This document shows, in pieces, positions 32,937 through 43,300 of a DNA stretch of 64,000 nt. This DNA comes from Candidatus Denitrolinea symbiosum. GTDB taxonomy: Bacteria; Chloroflexota; Anaerolineae; Anaerolineales; Villigracilaceae. The notes under the pieces were generated by a model. It saw nothing but the letters and a program-made list of their open reading frames with translations. It was not told where the DNA came from and ran no database searches. The translations under genes and the position numbers were made by a program. The stretch covers positions 1,240,001 to 1,304,000 of the forward strand of contig BLAA01000001.1 of assembly GCA_017312345.1 (NCBI GenBank), given 5' to 3'. Position 1 is the first letter of the stretch, and each line of letters begins with the position of its first letter.

Positions 32937-33410
32937 ATGTTCAACGACCGCGATCTCGGCATCCTCGGCGCAGGCGCCTTACTCGCCGTGTTGAGTCTAT
33001 TCCTGCCCCTGTCCTTCGCAGGCAAGGTGGTGGTGGGCTTTCTGGTGTTGGTGGCGTTCATGGCGCTGGCTTTGTTACGCCTCGGTCCGGACCGCGTCCC
33101 GCCCGAGATCTGGTTGATGCGTCGATTCCGTTATTCGATGCAGACGCGGCAGTATGTCAACCAGCAGGAAGCGTCGCGCAGGGCACAACCCACGCAAACA
33201 TCTGTACCGTCAAATAAGAAAGCCCACCCACCCAAAGTAGAACGTTCAACGCCGATCCCATCCGTTCCCGTTCTGCGCCCGCTGGATCTGGCTTGGAACG
33301 AAATCGGAGTCTATCCCCTGCTCACTGCTTTTCTGGCGGTGGTGGGCGTGTACTTCGCCGTCTGGCTGGCGCAGGGTGGCGCGCAGGAATTATCCATTTG
33401 GTTTCAATAG
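32937..33410 (+). CDS. VirB3/PrgI-like membrane protein
   Basis: A 157-residue protein. The N-terminal hydrophobic pair (LGILGAGALLAVLSLFLPL and VVVGFLVLVAFMALALL) is followed by GPDRVPPEIWLMRRFRYSMQTRQY, a basic segment typical of PrgI/VirB3-like proteins. A Pro/Lys/Thr-rich linker and a third C-terminal helix (PLLTAFLAVVGVYFAVWL) end the protein. Position after the VirB2-like gene supports this. It would sit in the inner membrane next to a VirB4-type ATPase, but no such gene is in the window. The following TadB-like gene starts 7 bases on with AGGAG. Confidence 0.55.
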   Translation: MFNDRDLGILGAGALLAVLSLFLPLSFAGKVVVGFLVLVAFMALALLRLGPDRVPPEIWLMRRFRYSMQTRQYVNQQEASRRAQPTQTSVPSNKKAHPPKVERSTPIPSVPVLRPLDLAWNEIGVYPLLTAFLAVVGVYFAVWLAQGGAQELSIWFQ

Positions 33411-33417
33411 GAGAGAT

Positions 33418-34350
33418 ATGAGCACGTTATTGGCATTGATCGCTGCGTTGGCGTTGGCCGCCATTCCTATCGCGCTTGGCTGGCGGCGCATCGTAGATGA
33501 AGCAGGCATGGCGCGTGCGATGGGCATTGCCCAACCGAAGAAACGCTTCGACCCTGAGAAGTTTGCGCGTCAGACCGGAACCGGCCTAGCCTTCAACCAG
33601 ATCGCATATGGCTTTTTGGCTTGGGTGGGAGGCGGGTTGGCAGGCGGGATATTTCTCGGGATCTTTCCCGCCATCCTATTCGCCATAGCGGGTGGCTTGT
33701 TGTATGCCGGGACCTTGTCCGATAAACGCCAGGAATTTCGCCTGCGCCAGGCCAAGGACATCCTGCGCGGCCTGGGTGTAGTGGAGACTCTGTTGTCGCA
33801 GGGCAAGCCGCTGGGTGATGCGTTGGATGACGCGGCGCAAGCCGTGGGTCCGGATGGGAGAATGGTTCTCGGCGATCTGGTGATCCGCCTGCGCACCGCG
33901 CCCGCGGATGAGGCCGCACTGGCGGTGCGCGAATGGACAACCGCCTGGGACAATCCCGCCGTGGACATTGTAGCGACCTCTCTGCTGGCTTCGCTCGAAG
34001 GACGCATCGAGATCGGACCCTTGGTGGCTTCTTTGCGTAAGACTCTTGGTACTGTGGTTGAAGTTCTTTCGCGCGCCCGCGCCGCGGCCAAGGGTGTGGA
34101 ATGGCAGGCGCGTTTCCTGGCGCTCTTTCCCCCGGCTGTCTTGGTGGTGATCGCCATCACCACGCCGGAAACGGGCAGGCTATATTCCGCCAATCCATTA
34201 CTGCTTGCACCCGTGATCCTCGGCTCCGGCATTTCGTATTGGCTCTCCATGCGCATGATCCGCAACGGCTTGTCCATCGAGGCCTCGATGGGTTTGCAAG
34301 CCGGGGGTCAGGGCGAGATCCGTCTGGATCGGCTCGGTCGCGTACTGTGA
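33418..34350 (+). CDS. TadB/TadC-like type II secretion F-domain protein
   Basis: A 310-residue inner-membrane platform protein. The N-terminal helix MSTLLALIAALALAAIPIALG and a second hydrophobic pair (LAGGIFLGIFPAILFAIAGGLLY) frame a T2SSF-type cytoplasmic domain (RLRQAKDILRGLGVVETLLSQGKPLGDALDDAAQ). C-terminal helices follow (ALFPPAVLVVIAITTP and LLLAPVILGSGISYWL). The ATG at 33418 has AGGAG upstream, so the frame from 33376 is rejected. TadB/TadC interact with the TadA ATPase to extrude Flp pili. It ends with a GTGA overlap into the M23 peptidase gene. Confidence 0.7.
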   Translation: MSTLLALIAALALAAIPIALGWRRIVDEAGMARAMGIAQPKKRFDPEKFARQTGTGLAFNQIAYGFLAWVGGGLAGGIFLGIFPAILFAIAGGLLYAGTLSDKRQEFRLRQAKDILRGLGVVETLLSQGKPLGDALDDAAQAVGPDGRMVLGDLVIRLRTAPADEAALAVREWTTAWDNPAVDIVATSLLASLEGRIEIGPLVASLRKTLGTVVEVLSRARAAAKGVEWQARFLALFPPAVLVVIAITTPETGRLYSANPLLLAPVILGSGISYWLSMRMIRNGLSIEASMGLQAGGQGEIRLDRLGRVL

Positions 34351-35048
34351 AATTCCTTTCGCGTCTCCTGGTTTTCATCCTGATCCTGCCCTTCCTGTGC
34401 GGCGTGGCAATGGTGGTGGGCTACGTGTTGTTCATTGTCCTCACCATCCCGCAACTGCCTGCCTGGGCGCAACCTGCGGCTTACGAGTGGCTGTTCGATA
34501 TTCCGCAATATGCCGAGACCAGCGACAACGGCTCGTATAGCGGTTCGTCCCCGGCAGGTCCGAGCGCGGTACCGTGGGATGGGTACGTTGGGCCGGGCGC
34601 TGATATCCACGGCGTGCCGTTGTACGGTCCGCTCCAGCATTGGAGCACGTGGTACGACAAGCCGCTACTGGGTTGTGTGTTCCATGATTCACGCTATCAG
34701 ACTCACACCGGCGCGGACTTCCCGGTGAACGAAGGTACGCCTGTCCACACCACGCTGGCGGGGAAGGTAGTCTGGGCTGGGCCGAACGGTCCGTGGGGCA
34801 ATCTGGTGGTGGTGGAGAACAACGGCTACCAGGTCTGGTTCGCACATTTGAGTGCCATCAGCGTGTCGGTGGGCGACATCCTTGAATACGGCGACGTGGT
34901 GGGTTTGAGCGGCAACACCGGCAACAGCACCGGCGCGCATCTGCATTACGGTATCAAGCAGAAGACGGGAGAGGATACTTATGTCTGGCTCGACCCGCAG
35001 ATGTTCTTTACCGAAGATGAAGTCATTTATATCGGGTGTGGAGGCTGA
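34347..35048 (+). CDS. M23-family peptidoglycan peptidase
   Basis: A 233-residue exported peptidase starting at GTG 34347, which overlaps the TadB-like stop (GTGA). One N-terminal membrane helix (VFILILPFLCGVAMVVGYVLFIVL) anchors it. The M23 domain carries the zinc ligands in HTGADFPVNEGTPVHTTLAGKVV (H-x3-D) and in GNSTGAHLHYGIK (HxH), with VWFAHLSAI between them. LytM/M23 enzymes in conjugation and pilus clusters open the cell wall locally for the apparatus. The stop codon is 3 bases from the next gene. The window has no other obvious wall hydrolase besides the Rhs tail. Confidence 0.85.
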   Translation: MKFLSRLLVFILILPFLCGVAMVVGYVLFIVLTIPQLPAWAQPAAYEWLFDIPQYAETSDNGSYSGSSPAGPSAVPWDGYVGPGADIHGVPLYGPLQHWSTWYDKPLLGCVFHDSRYQTHTGADFPVNEGTPVHTTLAGKVVWAGPNGPWGNLVVVENNGYQVWFAHLSAISVSVGDILEYGDVVGLSGNTGNSTGAHLHYGIKQKTGEDTYVWLDPQMFFTEDEVIYIGCGG

Positions 35049-35051
35049 GCC

Positions 35052-36152
35052 ATGACCGTGCGTGTTTGCGATGCCACTTTTTCAGATTGGGTCAGCCTGC
35101 CGTTTCGTGACGGCTGGACGGATACTTTCATCATCCAGATTTCAGCACAAGCATGTCTTCCGCCGTTTGTGTACGAAGATCCCTTGAAGCGAATTGCATC
35201 GTACCTGGTGCGCAAACGCAGAAGCGCTTCCATCTGGGTGCAGGTGGACGCCCCCGGTGAATGGTATGCCTTGGAGTTACGATCTGCTCTGGAAGGTTTG
35301 AAACTGCCGTATGCGGTGACGCGCGCTGGGAAACAACTGGACTGGATTGATTTTGACAAGCCACCCTGGCTGGATTATCGTTCATCCGAGCGACCGCCAG
35401 CCGTTCCCGAGAAACCGCATGGCCTTTCTCCGGATGCGATCCGATGCTTGCAAGCTCTTGCACGGATGGGAAAGGGAGATGAGGATGAAATTGCTTCCCT
35501 GACCAGGCTTGCTTTGAATGATGTGAAATCCATCTTTGTTCATCTCTCCAAAGCGCAGTATATTGTTCATAAGATTGGCGAGAAGATTCAGCCGGGCAAG
35601 CCTGTGCAGATGGATCAGTTTCCACACTGGCACCTGCGCCGCAAGGGAAAGTCTCTGGCCTTTCGGCATTGGAATATCCCCGCGGGTTTTCCATTTGAGG
35701 CGTATACCGAAGCCAACCAATATCTGATGGAAACCCCACACCATCACCGCTCGCGTCTCTGGCCGGACTGGTTGCGCTCCGCCTGGCCACAGGCAGAGAT
35801 CTGGACCGGCTGGTGCGAGGTGCCCATTCCTGAAATATCGGTCTTGCCGGATGCATTGGCTTGGGGAAGAATCCAAGGCTATGAAACACTCTTTTGGCTG
35901 GAGGTGGGGGACACACACAAATCAAAAGAAGAGATCGAAGCCAACACTGTGACAAGAATGAACGAAGCCTTGAAACTGACCAGGCGCACGGGGATGCGTC
36001 TGATCTATACCCAACTCAGCACGAATTGGGTGCACGAGGCCGCGCGTTGGGCTTGTGTGAATTTAGAACCGGATGTGGCGGTGGTGATGGGAGACCAGCG
36101 GAGGGTGGGAGAATTGCCGATAATGGAGTGGGGAAAGCTCACAAAAAAATAA
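35052..36152 (+). CDS. Replication-relaxation-like / winged-helix protein
   Basis: A 366-residue protein. Residues 120-180 form a winged helix (SPDAIRCLQALARMGKGDEDEIASLTRLALNDVKSIFVHL). The C-terminal half has LPDALAWGRIQGYETLFWLEVGDTHKSKEEIEANTVTRMNEALKLTRR, a pattern like the PDg...f.lEvD.....s.e.i motif of replication-relaxation and mobilisation-associated endonuclease-like proteins. It ends the transfer block. A short copy of its 3' end lies 760 bp further on (36781-36942), so this gene has been duplicated or rearranged locally. Its N-terminal 100 residues are unfamiliar. Function in plasmid-like replication or relaxation is tentative. Confidence 0.55.
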   Translation: MTVRVCDATFSDWVSLPFRDGWTDTFIIQISAQACLPPFVYEDPLKRIASYLVRKRRSASIWVQVDAPGEWYALELRSALEGLKLPYAVTRAGKQLDWIDFDKPPWLDYRSSERPPAVPEKPHGLSPDAIRCLQALARMGKGDEDEIASLTRLALNDVKSIFVHLSKAQYIVHKIGEKIQPGKPVQMDQFPHWHLRRKGKSLAFRHWNIPAGFPFEAYTEANQYLMETPHHHRSRLWPDWLRSAWPQAEIWTGWCEVPIPEISVLPDALAWGRIQGYETLFWLEVGDTHKSKEEIEANTVTRMNEALKLTRRTGMRLIYTQLSTNWVHEAARWACVNLEPDVAVVMGDQRRVGELPIMEWGKLTKK

Positions 36153-36162
36153 GAAGGCAAGA

Positions 36163-36582
36163 TTATTTGGATGCGTGAGCATCCTGCTTGGCCGCGCCTG
36201 AGGCAATCCGACTCCGGCGTAGGAAACGTTCGATGGCCTGTACTTTCTGTTTTAGATGTCGGATTCGGCTTTCCATCTCATCGATCATGGCGGCGATCTC
36301 AGACGGATCGGTTTGGATCTTGTAACCGGCCCTGCCCGAGGTTGACACGATTGGAACGCCCAGGTCGCGCAACCGTTCGATCCCTTTGCGGATTTTGCGG
36401 TCATGGGTGTTATTGCCGAGATTGTGTCCCGGCTCCTCCCCAAACACTTCCCGGATCAATTCCGCACGGGTTAATCCCTGGGGGGAGTCCAATAATCGCT
36501 GGTGGATCGTACACTGGATCTCATCTAGTGCGCCGGATTCAAGTTCAAGTTGAATGCCTTCGTATTTCAAGGTGTGCGCCAT
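36163..36582 (-). CDS. Winged-helix DNA-binding regulator with C-terminal coiled coil
   Basis: A 139-residue protein. A winged-helix segment (IHQRLLDSPQGLTRAELIREVFG...NNTHDRKIRKGIERLRDLGVPIVSTSGRAGYKI) ends in the GYKI wing typical of small mobile-element regulators. It is followed by a C-terminal helical oligomerisation region (IDEMESRIRHLKQKVQAIERFLRRSRI). It converges on the replication-relaxation-like gene with 10 bases between the stop codons. An AAGGAGA ribosome site sits inside an inverted repeat (36588-36605), so autorepression at the RBS is possible. Confidence 0.7.
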   Translation of the reverse strand: MAHTLKYEGIQLELESGALDEIQCTIHQRLLDSPQGLTRAELIREVFGEEPGHNLGNNTHDRKIRKGIERLRDLGVPIVSTSGRAGYKIQTDPSEIAAMIDEMESRIRHLKQKVQAIERFLRRSRIASGAAKQDAHASK

Positions 36583-36587
36583 AACAG

Positions 36588-36605
36588 GTCTCCTTTGCTG
36601 GAGAC
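36588..36605 (-). promoter_or_regulatory. Inverted repeat overlapping a ribosome-binding site
   Basis: GTCTCC-tttgct-GGAGAC, a perfect 6-bp inverted repeat. On the minus strand it includes the AAGGAGA of the regulator at 36582. It could be an operator or an RNA hairpin that hides the RBS. Confidence 0.35.
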
Positions 36606-37308
36606 GATGCTACCCAAATGCCAGGAGGGGTGGTGCGCAGGTGTCGTTTGTCGTGGGAGCGTCTTTCAACGGAAAAGGAGGTACTTCTCTTTCACTTCCA
36701 TCGTGATTTCCAATCGTTGATTCTTTGAGCTTGAGTGGGGGCACAAATAAGAAGAAGCAGGAATGTATGGTTGATGCAATGTAAATCGAATGAATGAGCC
36801 TGCACGCCGGGCTTGTGTGAAATTGGAGCCAGATGTGGCGGTGGTGAAGGGGGGGATCAGGGAAGGTTTAGGGAATTGCCGAAGCGGAGTGGGGGAAGGT
36901 GATTATCCTGTTTTTCAGAAAACCCGAAGGGATCAAAACTAAAACAACTTAAACCATAGTGCGAATTTGTTACAAGGTATCGCATTCACTATGGAGATGG
37001 TTGTCGTGTTCCGTTTCTTGGTTTCAAAGAAACCGGGAAATCCCAACCATGCATAGGAATGACCCCAATACATTTATTAAGGAGAATAGTTGATATTTTC
37101 GCGATAAAATCCATTTAGTATCGAATAATCAAACTATCATAAGGGATACCCTTGTCCCAAACCGTTGCTGTATTTCTCCAGTACCTTGCTTTCTTCCTTC
37201 GACCCAACTCGAAAGCCCGGACCCAAGTGATGGAGCATGAAATCTCGCGTAAGGAAAGAACGGAATTTCCATGATAGTACGATATCTACAACGCTCGGGG
37301 AGTAACCA
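36606..37308. other. About 700 bp without an intact gene
   Basis: This spacer separates the GC-rich transfer block from the addAB operon. It holds the 3' copy of the replication-relaxation-like gene (see the pseudogene entry) and a GGTTTC-aaa-GAAACC hairpin at 37020-37034. Otherwise it is AT-rich sequence with stops in all frames. A small minus-strand frame at 37137-37328 is not convincing. The promoter of addB is expected in its last 100 bases but I see no clear consensus. Confidence 0.6.
36781..36942 (+). pseudogene. Truncated copy of the 3' end of the replication-relaxation-like gene
   Basis: The block at 36801-36900 aligns by eye with 36041-36140 at an offset of exactly 760 bp. Shared runs include gcttgtgtga and gatgtggcggtggtga. 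Translation gives ARRACVKLEPDVAVVKGG against ARWACVNLEPDVAVVMGD in the intact protein, then a frameshift. Only the last ~35 codons survive and no ribosome site is visible, so it is a remnant of a duplicated gene or of a second copy lost by deletion. Confidence 0.7.
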
Positions 37309-40300
37309 GTGCCATCAGAATTAATCATCGCTCCTCCTGCGTCCGGAAAAACAGAAGCCTGTATCCAGAGAATCAGGGAAACCCTGTCAGAACATCCACT
37401 GGCTCAGATATGGGTTGTTGTGCCGGACCGGTTACAAGCAGCCGCGTTCCGTTATCGTCTGGCTTCGACAGGCGGTGCGATTGGCGCTTATGTTGGTACA
37501 TTTGGCGACCTATATCGAACCATTCTCGAACGTGCTGGGAACCATTTGCCGGTCGCTTCATCGCCATTTTTACACCGCTTGCTGCAGGAAGTAATTGATC
37601 AATCCGTGGGGCAGGGGGAACTTCAGTATTTTGCCCCATTGCAATTGGCGCCCGGTTTCATCCTAGCGTTACGCGACTCATTTGCCGAACTAAAACGCTC
37701 GATGATCTACCCCGACCAATTTTTGGAATTCGCGCAAACTGGTACCCAATCTCAAAAAGAATTGGCACTGTTGTACGAACGATACCAATCCCGTCTGCGC
37801 CAATTGAATTGGGCCGACCCGGAAGGGTTGAGTTGGCTGGCGGTTGAGGTATTGGAAAATGATTCAACCATTGCCTCGTCAATCCGTCTGCTGATAGTGG
37901 ATGGCTTTGACTCATTCACCGGTGCACAGCGTCAGGCGTTGAAATTGCTAACTGCTCAGGTCGATCACCTACTGATCACCTACCCTGGCGAAGAAACATC
38001 CACACGTCTCGCGCATCGCCGTTTTGTTCAGGGACTCGAAACGCTTCGTCGGGAATTCTCCCCGCAGATCACATCCATCCACATTGCTCCCAACCTGCAT
38101 ACCGATCTTCTACTGATCGAACGTCAACTATTCGAATCGGTGTCCGGTGACAAGCGCACATCTACCACATCCTTTCTGCTGGAGGCGCGTTCCCCAGCCG
38201 ACGAAGCGCGCGAAGCCCTACGCTGGATCAAGGCACGCGTCATTCGCGACAATGTGCCTTTAACAGACTGCGCCATCTTTGCGCCTAACCTCGATATCTA
38301 CCGTCCCCTGCTGCGCATGGCTGCTGCGGAATTTGGCATCCCCGTCCATTTCACCCAAGACGAATCGCTCAGTGCATCCCCAGCCATTGCTGCACTCCAA
38401 AACCTGCTCCGCCTGCCTGCCCAAAATTTCAAGATCCGTTCCATGTTCAACACCCTGCGTTCTCCGTATTTCGATTTTGGGTTGGACCATCCCATGATCG
38501 ACCGGCTCGAAACAATCAGTCGCGCGGCTTGTATTGTGGAAGGACGGGATCAATGGGAGGATACCTGGGAGCGACTTGCTCCTGCTGGACATCAGCTGGA
38601 TTCCGACATCGACGAGGAACGCACGCTGCCCGTACTTCCGCATGGCTCTGCTGCCCAAGTATTGAAAACCACCCTGGGCGGATTCTTTGAACGCGTCACG
38701 CCACCCGGCCAAACTCTACCCCATATACACTGGGTGGATTGGCTGGAAAGCCTGCTCGAAGATCTGCAATTCTATGAACATGCCAGCCATGAACGTGACC
38801 AACTTGCCTGCGTTGCGCTACGCGAGGCTTTACGCGCCTTAGTTCTAAGCGAGGCAGTGATTGGTGCGCGACAAGTGGACTATGTCCAATTTCTCTCTGA
38901 TCTACAAGGCACATTGGATGGAGTGATATTGCCCGAACTATCCATACCTGGTCAGCCTGCTTTGCTGGTCGGCAGAATGATGGAGGCGCGTGGGATTCGC
39001 TTTCAAGCGGTAGTGTTACTCGGATTATCTGAGGGCGTTTTTCCTGAAGTTGAACGCGCCGATCCGTTCCTGGATGAAAATTTGCGTCGGGAACTGGGGC
39101 TCGAATTACGCCTACAGCGCGAGCAGGCCGGCCTGTTCTATCAGGCAGTCACCCGCAGCGACCATCACCTGCTGATCACGCGTCCCTATCTTTCCGAGGA
39201 TGGCGAAGATTGGGAACCATCCCCATTTTGGAAGGCGGTTCAAAGCCTATTCGATGAATCCGCAGTTGTCAGGTTCCGTCCGGACGATCCCCGCCTGCTG
39301 ATCAATGCCGCATCCACACAGGAATTATTATTCTGGGCGGTGCGCCGCAAGGGACTCCCCAAACAGTATGTAGAATTACAGCCTCGCTGGGAGGCTCTGC
39401 GCAGGGCACGCGAGATCGTGCGCGCCCGGCGCGCCAGGGAAGCGGCCAGTCCATACGAAGGAAATGCCGAAGCGATTGTAAATGCTCTTACAGCGCGTTA
39501 TTCCCCTAGTCAGGTTTGGAGTGCATCGCGCCTGGAAGCCTATGGCACCTGCCCGCACATGTTCTACGTGCGCGTTGCGCTCGGATTGGAATCCGTCAGC
39601 ACGCCGGAATTGGGATTGGATACTAGCCAGATTGGCTCGCTCCTGCACAAAATATTGGAAGGGACGTACAAATCCGCCGATGATCCATCGAATGTGGAGT
39701 CGGTTCTAAAAACATTACCCGATCTGGCGAAACAGGTGTTTGCGACTGCCCCGCAGGATTATGGCTTTCGTCCCTCGCCGTTGTGGAATGTGGAACAGGC
39801 GCAATATTTGGCGGCACTAGAAGCAACCATCCGCGCCATCGCAGACGAGACAGGCTGGGTTCCCTTTGCTTACGAACAAACCTTTGGTCTGCACGGGAAT
39901 CCCCCACTCCAGGTCAATCTTGGCGGCGAAGCCTTGCTCATGCACGGCGTGATAGACCGCTTGGATCGCAATGAGCGCGGTGAAATTCGCGTGGTGGATT
40001 ACAAGACCGGTAGCAGCCATCTTGGGCAGAATGACCTCAAGGATGGCAGGCGTCTGCAATTGCCGCTGTATGCGCTGGCAGCGCGTGACGCGCTCGGATT
40101 GGGAAATCCTGTGGATGGTATGTATTGGAAGATCCTGGCAGCCGAGGCAGGCTCCCTCAAATTGGCAAAATTCAAGTCCGAGGGCGGACAGGGTGTGGAG
40201 GTTGCTATTCAAACAGCCAAAAGGCATTTGCGCAGGATCATCACTGGCATCCGTTCAGCCGACTTTCCGCCCGTACCACCCAAGGGGGGCTGTCCTGCGT

Positions 40301-40347
40301 ACTGTCCCGCCGCACAGTGGTGTTGGCGGTACGAGGCAGGTTGGTAA
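37309..40347 (+). CDS. addB: AddB-like helicase/nuclease subunit with Fe-S cluster
   Basis: A 1,012-residue AddB/RexB-type protein that processes double-strand ends with AddA. An N-terminal P-loop is present (IIAPPASGKTEACIQRI). The middle has LLIVDGFDSFTGAQ and GLSEGVFPEVERADPFL, a typical motif of inactivated helicase domains. The C-terminal PD-(D/E)XK nuclease has HGVIDRLDR...IRVVDYKTGSS. Four cysteines for the 4Fe-4S cluster are at YGTCPHMFY and GGCPAYCPAAQWCW. It starts at GTG 37309 with GGAG nearby and is slightly short for the family. AddA begins 3 bases after its stop. Its co-transcription with TerB/BrxD/Lhr genes is unusual and suggests a defence-coupled role besides repair. Confidence 0.9.
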   Translation: MPSELIIAPPASGKTEACIQRIRETLSEHPLAQIWVVVPDRLQAAAFRYRLASTGGAIGAYVGTFGDLYRTILERAGNHLPVASSPFLHRLLQEVIDQSVGQGELQYFAPLQLAPGFILALRDSFAELKRSMIYPDQFLEFAQTGTQSQKELALLYERYQSRLRQLNWADPEGLSWLAVEVLENDSTIASSIRLLIVDGFDSFTGAQRQALKLLTAQVDHLLITYPGEETSTRLAHRRFVQGLETLRREFSPQITSIHIAPNLHTDLLLIERQLFESVSGDKRTSTTSFLLEARSPADEAREALRWIKARVIRDNVPLTDCAIFAPNLDIYRPLLRMAAAEFGIPVHFTQDESLSASPAIAALQNLLRLPAQNFKIRSMFNTLRSPYFDFGLDHPMIDRLETISRAACIVEGRDQWEDTWERLAPAGHQLDSDIDEERTLPVLPHGSAAQVLKTTLGGFFERVTPPGQTLPHIHWVDWLESLLEDLQFYEHASHERDQLACVALREALRALVLSEAVIGARQVDYVQFLSDLQGTLDGVILPELSIPGQPALLVGRMMEARGIRFQAVVLLGLSEGVFPEVERADPFLDENLRRELGLELRLQREQAGLFYQAVTRSDHHLLITRPYLSEDGEDWEPSPFWKAVQSLFDESAVVRFRPDDPRLLINAASTQELLFWAVRRKGLPKQYVELQPRWEALRRAREIVRARRAREAASPYEGNAEAIVNALTARYSPSQVWSASRLEAYGTCPHMFYVRVALGLESVSTPELGLDTSQIGSLLHKILEGTYKSADDPSNVESVLKTLPDLAKQVFATAPQDYGFRPSPLWNVEQAQYLAALEATIRAIADETGWVPFAYEQTFGLHGNPPLQVNLGGEALLMHGVIDRLDRNERGEIRVVDYKTGSSHLGQNDLKDGRRLQLPLYALAARDALGLGNPVDGMYWKILAAEAGSLKLAKFKSEGGQGVEVAIQTAKRHLRRIITGIRSADFPPVPPKGGCPAYCPAAQWCWRYEAGW

Positions 40348-40350
40348 ACC

Positions 40351-43300
40351 ATGACAAAATCAATCGCTGAACGTGTGGTTGAAACCTTTGGGCTGACTCC
40401 CGCGCAAAAAGAAGCTGCCTTGGAGCGCGGGCGCGATGTCGCTGTGACCGCCGGCGCTGGCAGCGGCAAGACGCGTACCCTGGTGGCGCGCTATGCCAGT
40501 CTACTGGCGGACGGACTGCTCCCGCGCCGCGTGGTGGCGATTACATTTACTGAAAAAGCCGCGCGGGAAATGCGCTCGCGCGTACGCGATGCCCTGCAGG
40601 TGCTTGCCTCCAAGGCGGAGTCCGCGCCTGAAAAGGAACAATGGCTTTCCCTAGGTTCGCAATTGGACTCTGCCCGCATCGGAACCATCCACAGCCTGTG
40701 CGCCGAAATCCTGCGGGCGCATCCCGCCGAGGCCGGTGTTGATCCGCGCTTCGATGTGTTGGATGAGGGCCTGTCCGCGGCGTTGTGCGCAGAGGTGGTC
40801 GAGGAAACGCTTTCCACACTGGTTGGCCAGCCGCAATTTACACTGCTCTTCCAAGTGTTCGAAACACGGGGCGTGCAGACTCTGTTGGAGACGTTGCTGG
40901 GGCGCCGATTGGAAGCGCAGGAAACGTTCAACCAAAACATGGACAGCGAACACCTGATCCGCCAAATCCTTTCGGAACGGATGAAATCGCCGTCTCTCAT
41001 GGAACCCATCGCTGAGTTGCGTCATATCCCCATCTCCAGCCTGATGAATAACGAGGGCGACAAGTTCGGTGAAATGGTAAAGGCGCTTCTCCTTCTTTGG
41101 GATCTGGCAGAGGCAGCATTGGAGAAAGGAGATGCGATCGCCTGCGCGGAGAGTTTGTTCCAGGCGCGCCGGACAAAAATGAGCGGGACGGTCGGCAAGA
41201 AAGGTAGCGCACTCAAGGATACGGTCGCTGCCATCAAAGAGGCCTATGATGAATTGCTCGATCCATTGATTGGCGGTTCGGATTCAAAAGATACACCGCC
41301 CAGCCGGGAAAGTGAAGCGCTGTTCGCGGAACTTCAACCGTTGGTTCGATTCGCCTTTGAGTTTTTGCACAATGCCTACCGGGAGCGCCTACGTCAACGG
41401 CAGGCGCTCGATTTCGATGATCTTGAGTACGGAGCCATGCAATTGTTGAAACGCGCCGACATCCGTACCCACTGGCAGGCCGAACTGGATTCCCTGCTGG
41501 TGGATGAATTTCAGGATACCAACGCCCGCCAGCGTGAAATAGTACAAGGGTTGAGCGGCGCACCTGGACGGTTGTTTGTGGTCGGCGACGCCCGCCAGAG
41601 TATTTATCGTTTCCGGCGTGCAGATGTGACCGTATTCCGCGCTATCCAGAAAAAGGTAAGCGATGAAGGCGGCCTAGTCAAGAATCTGGATATTACCTAC
41701 CGCGCCCACGACCCGCTCCTGTCTGCCACCGGGGATCTGCTCGCGGACATCATGGGGACCGAAGCCGATCCTGCGCGCCCATACTACGTTCCGTTTTCGC
41801 CACTGAATGCTGATCGAAAATTGGTACCGGATCATCTGAAGGAACCACATGTGGAAATCGTGCTCGGCGCGGGAGAGGATACTGCTTCTGCCCGGCCTGT
41901 CGCGGCGCGGGCGTTAGCCACCCGCTTATTGGAACTCAAGGAAGCCGGCCAAATCCGCACTTGGGATGATGTGACCCTGCTTTTCCGCGCTTCGACCGGA
42001 TACATTCATTATGAGGACGCCTTCGAGGAAATTGGCATTCCGTTTGTGACTGTCTCGGGGCGCGGCTTCTACAACCGTCCGGAGATTCGGGATGTGCTCA
42101 ACCTGCTACGTACCTTGGCCGATCCAGCTGATGATCTGGCGATGGCCGGTCTGTTGCGTTCCCCGGCATTTGGCCTGACCGACGCGGCGTTGTATCAATT
42201 GCGCTGGCAAGGCAAAACGCCCCTTGCCTATTGGACAGCTTTGCAGACCGATCTTTCCCTTCTGAGCGAAGCAGACCATGCGCAAGCCGTGCGCGCCTTG
42301 CAAATCCTGAGCATTCTTTTGCCGCTCGTCGATCGCATCCCAGTCGCCGAACTGCTGAAACAGCTGGTGGATCTAACCGATTATCGCGCTATTCTGGCCG
42401 CGGATGATTCCTCCGGTAGTGCGCGGCTCTGGCGCAACCTTGACAAGCTCATCGGCGATGCCCAATCCAGTGGACAGGTGAACGTACGCGACTTTCTGCA
42501 ATACCTTGCCACGCTCAGCGACGCTGGCGCGCGTGAAGGCGAAGCGCCGGTCGAGGCGCAGGGCGCAGTCCGTTTGATGACGATCCACAAATCCAAGGGA
42601 CTCGAATTTCCATTGGTTGTGCTAGCCGATGCCGGTCGCGACCCGCGCGGCGGAAGCGATAATGTTTACCTGCTACCGGAATATGGTCTATCGTTCAAAT
42701 TGGAAAATCCCCCGTTGTTATATCGCCTGTCCCGCTGGCTGGACAAACAGCAGAATGAAGCCGAAACGCAACGATTGTTATATGTTGCCTTGACCCGCGC
42801 CAAGGATAAGTTGCTCATCAGCGGGCACGCCACGCCGACTCGAAGCGGCAGCGCGATGACCGTTTCTGCATGGATGGCCAACCTTTGTGAGGCCGCAGGT
42901 GTGGATGTTCAGGTTGCAATAGATCAGAGTGGAACACCTATTTCAACTAGGACAAAATCCGGTCATGGGATTCGCACTCTGTGCATTTCCAAGAATGCAG
43001 GTGAAATCCCCAGTGTGGAACAGGCAGCCAGAGCAACGCTGGAAGAACCCAACCTCGTCTCTTTGTATCCCCCGCTTGCAGTGCCGGTTTCTGCTTCCGT
43101 TTCCGAGGATGAACCGGAACCATCCCATCCCTGGCGCGCCACTGGTAGCGGGCAACCTGTGCCCGCTGGCGTTATCGGGCAGATGGTTCACAAGGCTATT
43201 GAATTGTGGCTCTTCCCGGATGATCCCCGTGTAATACCTATGTTGGAAGCTGTGGCGCTCCAGGCCGGCCTGGCCGGCGAGGTACAGCGTAGCGAAGCGG

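Noticed and set aside
37137-37328. 63-residue minus-strand frame upstream of addB
   Set aside because: It overlaps the addB start on the opposite strand, lacks a ribosome site and resembles no domain.
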